Shown here: in pieces, positions 1 through 4,952 of the stretch
Layout of the letters: each line of letters begins with the position of its first letter
Position numbering within the stretch: position 1 is the stretch's first letter
Origin: Novosphingobium sp.
GTDB taxonomy: Bacteria > Pseudomonadota > Alphaproteobacteria > Sphingomonadales > Sphingomonadaceae
DNA: 13,543 bases
Assembly: GCA_030830245.1 (NCBI GenBank)
Contig: JAURNJ010000266.1
Location: forward strand, 1-13,543
Direction of reading: 5' to 3'
Notes under the pieces: model-generated
What the model was told of the DNA's origin: nothing
What the model saw: only the letters and a program-made list of their open reading frames with translations
Database searches by the model: none
Program-made: the position numbers and the translations under genes

Positions 1-300
1 AACGTGCTGTCCTTCCCCATGCTTGGCCCCGCCGACCTGCTCGACCTGACACCTGAAGGCCCACCTGTTCTGCTCGGCGACATCGCCCTTGCCTATGAAA
101 CCTGCGCCAGCGAAGCAGCTGAAAAGGATGTTCCGCTCGAACACCACGCCGCTCATCTGGTCATCCACGGCCTGCTCCACCTTGCCGGATACGACCACGA
201 AACGGGCGAGGCGCAGGCCATCGAAATGGAGGAAATGGAGACAAAGGCTCTTGCGATCATGGGCATTGCGGACCCATATGGCGACAGGATCCAGAATTAG
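1..300 (+). CDS. ybeY: Endoribonuclease YbeY, C-terminal part (5' end outside window)
   Basis: YbeY is a zinc-dependent endoribonuclease involved in 16S rRNA 3'-end maturation and 70S ribosome quality control in the cytoplasm. The frame is open from the first base and reads NVLSFPM, the family's (T)NVLSFP motif, so the gene enters from the left and the internal ATG/GTG codons are not its start. The metal-binding signature HGLLHLAGYDH lies at about residues 55-65 of this fragment, with the three histidines that hold the zinc all present. The fragment ends with the usual short acidic helix (EMEEMETKAL) and a stop at 298-300. The next gene begins 15 bases later in the same direction, so the two are probably co-transcribed; in alphaproteobacteria phoH/ybeY/corC-like genes commonly form one operon (family knowledge). 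The fragment is about the last 99 residues of a protein usually near 150-170 residues. Confidence 0.95.
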   Translation, partial: NVLSFPMLGPADLLDLTPEGPPVLLGDIALAYETCASEAAEKDVPLEHHAAHLVIHGLLHLAGYDHETGEAQAIEMEEMETKALAIMGIADPYGDRIQN

Positions 301-315
301 GGGCAGATAACAATC

Positions 316-1236
316 ATGGCCGACAATGGCCGGACGGGCGATCCCGCAACGGGAGAGCCGGAAAGTAGCGGCTCGCTCTGGCGAGTGATCCGATCCATGT
401 TCGTCTCAGACGTCGATCAGTCGCTGCGCGCGCAGATCGAGGAAGTCATCGACGAGCATGAGAGCGAAGCGGGTTCGGCAGCGGCCGGCAAGGGTGATCT
501 TTCGGTGATCGAACGCCAGATGCTTCGCAATCTGCTGCACTTCAGCGAAAACGATGCCGACGATGTCGCAGTGCCGCGCGGCGAGATCATCGCCCTTCCC
601 GCCTCCGCGACCTGGGAAGAAGTCGTCGCTGCCTTTGCCGAACACGGGCACAGCCGCATGCCGGTCCACGATGGCTCGCTCGACGAGATCAAGGGCATGA
701 TCCACATCAAGGATGTTTTCCCCTACCTCGCGCGCGGCGATCAACCCGAGGGACACTGGACCATGCTCCTGCGCCAGCCCTTGTTCGTGCCGCAGTCTCG
801 CGGCGCGCTCGACGTGCTCGCCGACATGCGCGCCCGGCGGGTCCATCTCGCCATCGTCATCGACGAATATTCGGGCACCGACGGCCTCATCACGATTGAG
901 GACCTCGTCGAGGAAATCGTCGGCGATATCGAGGACGAGCACGACGAGGCCGCGCCCGAAATGCTGGTGCCGCTCGAAAACGGGGCTTGGGAGGCCGACG
1001 CCCGCGTCGAACTGGATGACCTCGCCGAGCGGGTCGATCCGCGCCTTGGCGAGGTGGAAGAAGCCGTCGACACGCTTGGCGGACTCGCCTGCGTGCTTGC
1101 CGAACAGGTTCCGCAGACCGGCGCGGTGCTCGACCATGAAAGCGGCTGGCGGATCGAGGTGATCGAAGGTACCGAGCGGCAGGTGACCCGTCTGCTGCTC
1201 CACCCCCCTGTCCACCCAGATACGAGCGAAGATTGA
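316..1236 (+). CDS. CorC/TlyC-type CBS-domain protein (hemolysin-like, short form)
   Basis: This 306-residue protein has two CBS domains at about residues 84-137 and 150-206, the second containing DEYSGTDGLITIEDLVEE, which is highly typical of the CorC/TlyC group. A CorC_HlyC transporter-associated domain follows at about 218-295. The membrane DUF21 domain of the longer relatives is absent, so this is the soluble short form, similar in length to E. coli CorC. CBS pairs bind adenine nucleotides. The family is linked to Mg2+/Co2+ efflux and is often labelled hemolysin, but the biochemical role of the short form is not settled, so I give no symbol. The ATG follows ybeY by 15 bases. The gene normally found next in this operon in related bacteria, lnt, is not here; a LysR-type regulator follows after 62 bases. 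Residues 1-20 are low-complexity and variable. Confidence 0.93.
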   Translation: MADNGRTGDPATGEPESSGSLWRVIRSMFVSDVDQSLRAQIEEVIDEHESEAGSAAAGKGDLSVIERQMLRNLLHFSENDADDVAVPRGEIIALPASATWEEVVAAFAEHGHSRMPVHDGSLDEIKGMIHIKDVFPYLARGDQPEGHWTMLLRQPLFVPQSRGALDVLADMRARRVHLAIVIDEYSGTDGLITIEDLVEEIVGDIEDEHDEAAPEMLVPLENGAWEADARVELDDLAERVDPRLGEVEEAVDTLGGLACVLAEQVPQTGAVLDHESGWRIEVIEGTERQVTRLLLHPPVHPDTSED

Positions 1237-1262
1237 AACACTTGCCACGCAGCCTGCATTCG

Positions 1263-1279
1263 CTGGCGCCAGGCGCCTG
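1263..1279. promoter_or_regulatory. Two overlapping perfect palindromes upstream of the LysR gene
   Basis: In the 62-base gap before the regulator gene, CTGGCGCCAG (1263-1272) and CAGGCGCCTG (1270-1279) are each perfect 10-base palindromes and share CAG at 1270-1272. They end 19 bases before the TTG start. A weak promoter-like pair (TTCGCT at 1259-1264 and TAGGAT at 1282-1287, 17 bases apart) would place them between the -35 and -10 boxes. An operator for autoregulation is one reading (inference). The palindromes could also form a small RNA hairpin after the upstream gene, but no T-run follows, so a classical terminator is unlikely. Confidence 0.35.
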
Positions 1280-1298
1280 AATAGGATAGTCTTGAGCC

Positions 1299-2183
1299 TT
1301 GCCTGTTCGTCGCCTTCCTCCACTGCGCTCGCTTGAAGCTTTCGTGCGCGTCGTCCGCCTCGGCTCGGCCAAGGCGGCTGCGAGCGAGCTTGCCCTGTCC
1401 GCCTCCGCCCTGTCGCGGCGAATCACCGCACTGGAAGACTTTACCGGCAAGCGCCTGTTCACCCGCCAGCACCAGACAATGAAGCTGACGGAGGATGGTC
1501 GCCAATTTTACGACGCTGTCGCGCCAAAGCTCGACGAGCTGGCGATCGCGGTCGGATCGCAGGTCGAGGATGGGCGGGTCCTGCGCCTGCACCTGGGCGT
1601 TCCCGCGCTGTTCGGCAGCCAGCGGCTGTTTCCGCGCCTGCCGGACCTGCGCAAGCGGCATCCTCGCCTGCATATCGACATCGATTCCAACCAGCTCAAC
1701 GAATCGCGGCTGGGCGATACGCTCGATGCCGCGATCATGCTGCTCAAGGAACCCGACCCTTTGCTCTATTCGCTCCGACTGGACCAGAACAAGGTCTATG
1801 CGATCGTCGCAACCGACATGCTCGATACGCTCGGCAACGTGCCGAACGAGAAGCGCCTCGAGAAGCAAACGTTCCTGATCCACCATGATCTGCCGGAAAG
1901 CTTCGATGCCTGGAAAATGGCGATCGGACTGCCGAATCTCGAGCCGGCGGCAGTCGACCACTTCGATTCAGGGCCGCTGATGCTCGAAGCGGCGGCGCAA
2001 GGCCTCGGCGTTGCCATCATGCACGACGACCACTTTCGCCGCGCGGGTGACAAACGGCTTGCTCGGCTATTCGATATCGATGTCGAGAGCCCCTACAGTT
2101 ACTGGTTCGTCTGCCGCCCCAAGGACCTGGAGAGCAGGCCCGTGAAGCTGTTCCACAACTGGCTGCTGGAAGCGGGGCTTTAG
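1299..2183 (+). CDS. LysR-type transcriptional regulator
   Basis: The 294-residue product has the LysR layout: an N-terminal winged helix-turn-helix at about residues 7-66 (LRSLEAFVRVVRLGSAKAAA, then ASALSRRITALED) and a periplasmic-binding-protein-like effector domain from about 95 to the end. The only start consistent with a complete HTH is TTG at 1299: an in-frame TGA lies just upstream at 1293-1295, and the N-terminus MPVRRLPPLRSLEAF matches the GcvA-like subgroup, which begins (R)xLPPLxxLxxFE. AGGA at 1283-1286 is a rather distant ribosome site. LysR regulators usually bind as tetramers to a palindrome near a divergent target gene; here the upstream gene points the same way, so the target is not obvious and may be its own promoter. 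The ligand cannot be read from the sequence. It occupies the place where related genomes commonly carry lnt. Confidence 0.93.
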   Translation: MPVRRLPPLRSLEAFVRVVRLGSAKAAASELALSASALSRRITALEDFTGKRLFTRQHQTMKLTEDGRQFYDAVAPKLDELAIAVGSQVEDGRVLRLHLGVPALFGSQRLFPRLPDLRKRHPRLHIDIDSNQLNESRLGDTLDAAIMLLKEPDPLLYSLRLDQNKVYAIVATDMLDTLGNVPNEKRLEKQTFLIHHDLPESFDAWKMAIGLPNLEPAAVDHFDSGPLMLEAAAQGLGVAIMHDDHFRRAGDKRLARLFDIDVESPYSYWFVCRPKDLESRPVKLFHNWLLEAGL

Positions 2184-2206
2184 GCGTAAACCCCAGCCTT
2201 CAGATC

Positions 2207-2280
2207 ATCATTGCCAACCCCGGCACAAGCGGGATCAAGCAATCCAGCGCGTTCTGGCAGTGCCTCTGGATTGGCTTTCC
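2207..2280. repeat. Eroded copy of dispersed palindromic repeat
   Basis: The left part begins ATCATTGC (2207-2214). The inner arms AAGCAATCCAG (2237-2247) and CTGGATTGGCTT (2266-2277) pair with one bulged base around an 18-base loop. These are the same arm sequences as in the copy at 2455-2535, and the loop is nearly the same length, so the two are related. The outer right arm (GCAATGAC) is missing here, which points to decay. Confidence 0.6.
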
Positions 2281-2289
2281 TACATCAAA

Positions 2290-2307
2290 CGGAGCTGCAA
2301 AGCTCCG
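2290..2307. repeat. Perfect 7-bp hairpin with GCAA tetraloop
   Basis: CGGAGCT (2290-2296) and AGCTCCG (2301-2307) are exact reverse complements around the loop GCAA. On the + strand this gives a GNRA-type tetraloop, among the most stable RNA loops. It lies 107 bases past the LysR stop. No T-run follows, so it is not a standard terminator; a weak CCCC/GGGG stem (2318-2321 with 2329-2332) comes next. It may be part of the dispersed repeat or of a small RNA. Confidence 0.6.
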
Positions 2308-2339
2308 ATTGCGACTTCCCCACTAGCCGGGGTGCAGGT

Positions 2340-2379
2340 TTAACGCCCTCTTCGCCACAGGAATTAACACCCCCTTCGC
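2340..2379. repeat. Imperfect direct repeat, 24-base period
   Basis: TTAACGCCCTCTTCGC (2340-2355) and TTAACACCCCCTTCGC (2364-2379) match at 14 of 16 positions and start exactly 24 bases apart. Only two units are visible. This could be chance, a remnant of duplication, or a protein-binding direct repeat. Confidence 0.4.
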
Positions 2380-2454
2380 AAGCTGACGCTTTCTCCCAGG
2401 ACAGTGTCAACAGCGTCAACTTGTTCAGCGTTGGCGGGACTTTCCTGACGCATT

Positions 2455-2535
2455 CGTCATTGCAAGGCCGCAGGCCGAAGCAATCCAGTGCAGTGTGAGA
2501 ATTTGCTGGATTGCTTCGCTAGGCTCGCAATGACG
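2455..2535. repeat. Dispersed palindromic repeat (CGTCATTGC ... GCAATGACG)
   Basis: The outer arms CGTCATTGC (2455-2463) and GCAATGACG (2527-2535) are exact reverse complements. The inner arms CGAAGCAATCCAG (2476-2488) and CTGGATTGCTTCG (2506-2518) are also exact, around a 17-base loop; the stretches between the arms pair poorly, apart from a GGCC-GCA-GGCC mini-hairpin on the left. The element ends 7 bases beyond the cyclophilin stop. It resembles short palindromic repeats with CATTGCGAG/GAAGCAATCC arms that are scattered in many bacterial genomes (recollection, not searched). Sitting just past a gene end, its RNA hairpin could halt transcription or protect a 3' end, but no U-run is present on either strand. 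Confidence 0.75.
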
Positions 2536-2542
2536 AGGCGCC

Positions 2543-3010
2543 TTACCCCTCGCTGACGGTCGCCTTGGCGATCTTGCCGGGGCTGCGCGGCGGCTCGCCC
2601 TTGGGCAGCGCATCGACATGCTCCATGCCGCTCTCGACCACGCCCCAGACGGTATATTGCCGGTCGAGGAAGCGCGCGTCGTCGAAGCAGATGAAGAATT
2701 GGCTGTTGGCCGAATTCGGATTGCTCGAACGCGCCATCGAGCAAACCCCACGAACATGCGGCTCGTCATTAAACTCGGCAGCGAGGTCCGGCTTTTCCGA
2801 TCCGCCCATTCCGGTTCCCGTCGGGTCGCCGCCCTGGGCCATGAACCCGTCGATCACGCGATGGAACACGACGCCATCGTAGAACCCTTCGTTCGCCAGC
2901 TCCTTGATGCGCGCGACGTGGCCAGGCGCCAGGTCCGGGCGCAGGCGGATGACGACATCGCCGCCGCCGCTGCCAGTATCGAGAGTGAAGGTGAGAATTT
3001 CGTTGGCCAT
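2543..3010 (-). CDS. Peptidyl-prolyl cis-trans isomerase, cyclophilin type (cytoplasmic)
   Basis: The 155-residue product is a single-domain cyclophilin, which catalyses cis-trans isomerisation of peptide bonds before proline. The signatures are FHRVIDGFMAQGGDPTGTG at about residues 49-67, including the catalytic arginine (R51), then NPNSANSQFFICF at about 97-109 and FLDRQYTVWGVV at about 114-125. There is no signal peptide, so it should act in the cytoplasm. Three in-frame ATGs lie close together (3022, 3016, 3010). I choose the one at 3010 because GGAG stands six bases before it and the product MANEILTF matches the usual start; the longest form would add four residues. It is transcribed divergently from mgtE across about 109 bases, and a palindromic repeat follows its stop closely. 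Confidence 0.94.
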   Translation of the reverse strand: MANEILTFTLDTGSGGGDVVIRLRPDLAPGHVARIKELANEGFYDGVVFHRVIDGFMAQGGDPTGTGMGGSEKPDLAAEFNDEPHVRGVCSMARSSNPNSANSQFFICFDDARFLDRQYTVWGVVESGMEHVDALPKGEPPRSPGKIAKATVSEG

Positions 3011-3035
3011 GTCCATCTCCATGTGTTCGCCCGCC

Positions 3036-3063
3036 CCTATAAGCTTTCGTGCCGCCTTGTCAC
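3036..3063 (-). promoter_or_regulatory. Candidate sigma-70-like promoter of the cyclophilin gene
   Basis: Reading the - strand, GTGACA (3063-3058) and TATAGG (3041-3036; TTATAG is one base earlier) are separated by 16 bases. Transcription would start near 3030, giving a leader of about 20 bases that includes the GGAG ribosome site. It was found by eye only and the -10 box is imperfect. Confidence 0.35.
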
Positions 3064-3082
3064 GCCCGTGCGGATAGCCCGC

Positions 3083-3110
3083 TTGCTTTTCGAATGCACC
3101 GGCCTAGACC
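3083..3110 (+). promoter_or_regulatory. Candidate promoter of mgtE, possibly leaderless
   Basis: TTGCTT (3083-3088) and TAGACC (3105-3110) are 16 bases apart. The expected transcription start, about 3117, is only a few bases before the ATG at 3120, and no Shine-Dalgarno sequence is visible just before that ATG. A leaderless or near-leaderless mRNA is therefore plausible. There is no room in the 109-base divergent gap for a full-size M-box type Mg2+ riboswitch. Confidence 0.3.
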
Positions 3111-3119
3111 CTCGGTCTC

Positions 3120-4553
3120 ATGACCCCCGAGCAACTCGACCAGGCTGAATTTGACGAGGCGCAGCGCCCCGACGAACCTGCGTTGGAGAGCGAAATACAC
3201 GACGACGACAACCGGCTGCGGCCCGAATTCGTGCGCCGGGTGCGCGAGGCGCTTCGCGCGGGCGAGAGCGATGCGGTCTACGATCTGGTCGAGCCGTTGC
3301 ACCCCGCCGACGTGGCTGACCTGTTCGAGCTGACTGACGAGGACGAGCGACTCGATCTGGCCCGCGCGATCCGCGACCTGATGAGCGTCGAGGTCATCGC
3401 CGAACTCAACGACTACGTGCGCGAGCTGCTGGTCGAGGAACTGCCGCCCGACATCGTCGCCGACATCGCTGAACAGCTCGATACCGACGACGCCGTCGCC
3501 ATGATCGAGGACCTCGACGCGGCGGACCAGCAGGCGATCCTGGCCGAACTCGACCCCGAGGACCGGGCCGCGATCGAGTCCGCGCTGGCCTACCCCGAGG
3601 AATCGGCAGGTCGTTTGATGAGCCGCGACTTTGTCGCCGTGCCGGAACACATGACGGTGGGCGACCTCATCGATTTCCTGCGCGACAGTCGCGACCTGCC
3701 TACCGAATTCTACGAAGTCTTCATCGTCGATCCGCGCCACCACCCGGTCGGCACCTGCGCACTGTCCTGGGTGATGCGCACGCCGCGCAACATCGCGCTC
3801 AGCGACGTGATGAAGCGCGACCAGACCCTGATCCCGGTCAACATGGATCAGGAAGAAGCCGCGCTGCGGTTCATGAAATATGCGCTGATCTCGGCCGCCG
3901 TAGTCGACGAATCGGGTCGGCTCGTCGGCCAGATCACCGCCGACGACGTTGCCCACGTCATCCAGGAAGAAGCGGCCGAAGACGTCATGCTGCTGTCCGG
4001 TGCGGGCGAAGGCGACATCAACGAGCCGATCCGCGAATCCTATACAGCGCGGGTGCGCTGGCTGCTCGCCAACCTGATGACCGCGAGCGTCGCCTCGATG
4101 GTGATAGCCTTCTTCGAGGGAACCATCGCCCAGATGGTCGCGCTGGCAACCCTCATGCCGATCGTCGCCGGGCTTGGCGGCAATGCCGGCACGCAGACCC
4201 TGGCAGTGACGGTACGCGCGCTCGCCACCAACCAGCTCACCGCTGCCAACACGGGGCGAGCAGTTCGCCGCGAAATCTCGATTGCGTTGCTCAACGGCGC
4301 GACCGTGGCCCTGGTCATCGGCATCGCCGTAAGCATCATCTTCGGCAATGTCATGCTTGGCGCGGTGATCGGCATGGCCATGGTGACAAATATTCTCATC
4401 GCAGGACTTGCAGGGGTGCTGGTGCCGCTGACGCTGGACCGGCTTGAAGCCGATCCAGCCATTTCCAGCTCGGTCTTCGTGACCATGATAACCGACTCTA
4501 TGGGTTTTCTGGTGTTCCTTGGCCTCGCGACACTGAGTGGACTGGTGGGCTAG
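3120..4553 (+). CDS. mgtE: Magnesium transporter MgtE
   Basis: MgtE is a homodimeric inner-membrane Mg2+ channel gated by its own cytosolic Mg2+ sensor. The 477-residue product has the full layout: an acidic N domain (about 38-160, superhelical repeats such as PADVADLFE), a CBS pair (about 161-285), a connecting helix, and about five membrane segments from about 312 to the end. The strongest signature is MPIVAGLGGNAGTQ at about 346-359. The last membrane segment contains TMITDSMGF, whose aspartate (about D459) corresponds to the pore Mg2+-binding aspartate of characterised homologues. The abundant Asp/Glu in the sensor domains fits Mg2+-dependent closure. The length is normal. The stop is followed after three bases by the DUF1489 gene, so the two are almost certainly co-transcribed. 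The ATG at 3120 is favoured by the position of the conserved N domain, although no ribosome site is visible. Confidence 0.96.
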   Translation: MTPEQLDQAEFDEAQRPDEPALESEIHDDDNRLRPEFVRRVREALRAGESDAVYDLVEPLHPADVADLFELTDEDERLDLARAIRDLMSVEVIAELNDYVRELLVEELPPDIVADIAEQLDTDDAVAMIEDLDAADQQAILAELDPEDRAAIESALAYPEESAGRLMSRDFVAVPEHMTVGDLIDFLRDSRDLPTEFYEVFIVDPRHHPVGTCALSWVMRTPRNIALSDVMKRDQTLIPVNMDQEEAALRFMKYALISAAVVDESGRLVGQITADDVAHVIQEEAAEDVMLLSGAGEGDINEPIRESYTARVRWLLANLMTASVASMVIAFFEGTIAQMVALATLMPIVAGLGGNAGTQTLAVTVRALATNQLTAANTGRAVRREISIALLNGATVALVIGIAVSIIFGNVMLGAVIGMAMVTNILIAGLAGVLVPLTLDRLEADPAISSSVFVTMITDSMGFLVFLGLATLSGLVG

Positions 4554-4556
4554 TCA

Positions 4557-4952
4557 GTGCCGCTTCACCTCACCAAGATCGCCTTCGGCTCGCGATCGGT
4601 CGATACGCTGATTGCATGGCTGGAAAGGCAGGCGCCCGAAGCGCTGCTGACCACCCGATACCTGCCCAAGCGCCTTGAGGAGATCGCGGGCGGTTCGCTC
4701 TACTGGATCCACGAGCATGCACTGGTGGGGCGCTCACCGATAATCGGCTTTGCCCAGCGCGAGGACGGACGCTGGCACATCCGCCTCGAACCGCGCCTGA
4801 TCCGCGTGCAGACAACCCCAAGACGCGCCCATCAGGGCTGGCGCTACCTCGACGAGAAAGACGCACCGCCCGATCTTGGCGCCAAAGGACAGGCCGCAGA
4901 GGCATTGCCTGCGCGGCTGGTAGGCGAACTCGCGAAGCTGGGGCTGGTCTAG
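4557..4952 (+). CDS. DUF1489 family protein, function unknown
   Basis: This small protein of 131 residues begins MPLHLTKIAFG and contains YLPKRLEEIAGGSLYWIHEH, followed by IIGFAQREDGRWHIRLEP and a GWRYLDEKDAPPDL segment. This pattern matches DUF1489, a family I know mainly from alphaproteobacteria, with no established function. No catalytic motif, signal peptide or membrane segment is visible. The start is GTG at 4557, three bases after the mgtE stop, so translation is probably coupled; the start fits the conserved MPLHLTK beginning. Its stop (4950-4952) overlaps the stop of the converging oxidoreductase gene (4949-4951), the two sharing the palindrome CTAG. Co-transcription with mgtE does not itself prove a role in Mg2+ transport. 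Confidence 0.88.
   Translation: MPLHLTKIAFGSRSVDTLIAWLERQAPEALLTTRYLPKRLEEIAGGSLYWIHEHALVGRSPIIGFAQREDGRWHIRLEPRLIRVQTTPRRAHQGWRYLDEKDAPPDLGAKGQAAEALPARLVGELAKLGLV

Larger units (their letters stand above)
2184..2542. other. Gene-free intergenic region carrying repeats and hairpins
   Basis: These 359 bases lie between the converging ends of the LysR and cyclophilin genes. I see no credible gene: the longest open frame across it (2211-2498, +) is built from the repeats and resembles nothing. Its GC content, counted over 2221-2460, is about 56%, visibly lower than the flanking genes. It contains an eroded palindromic repeat (2207-2280), a perfect hairpin (2290-2307), an imperfect 24-base tandem repeat (2340-2379), a GTCAAC-rich patch (2406-2420, two GTCAAC copies nine bases apart), and a better-preserved copy of the palindromic repeat (2455-2535). 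Confidence 0.8.

Noticed and set aside
406..1323. Long - strand open frame (about 305 codons) opposite the CorC-like gene
   Set aside because: It is a shadow of the GC-rich coding strand: it mirrors the conserved CBS protein and has no recognisable domain of its own.
741..1961. - strand open frame of about 406 codons across the CorC-like and LysR genes
   Set aside because: It spans two well-supported + strand genes, its composition is low-complexity Ser/Arg, and it has no family resemblance.
2211..2498. + strand open frame of 95 codons in the repeat-bearing intergenic region
   Set aside because: It is made from palindromic repeats, shows no family resemblance, and has no ribosome site.
2455..2535. 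Palindromic repeat as a classical Rho-independent terminator of the cyclophilin gene
   Set aside because: The stem is long and interrupted and neither strand has a U-run after it, so it is called a repeat and not a terminator.
2207..2535. CRISPR array
   Set aside because: There are only two palindromic copies, unequal in sequence, with a long non-spacer interval and no cas genes.
3060..3956. - strand open frame of about 298 codons opposite mgtE
   Set aside because: It runs antisense to the conserved MgtE N and CBS domains and is rich in Asp/Val/His from reversed acidic codons; there is no domain signal.
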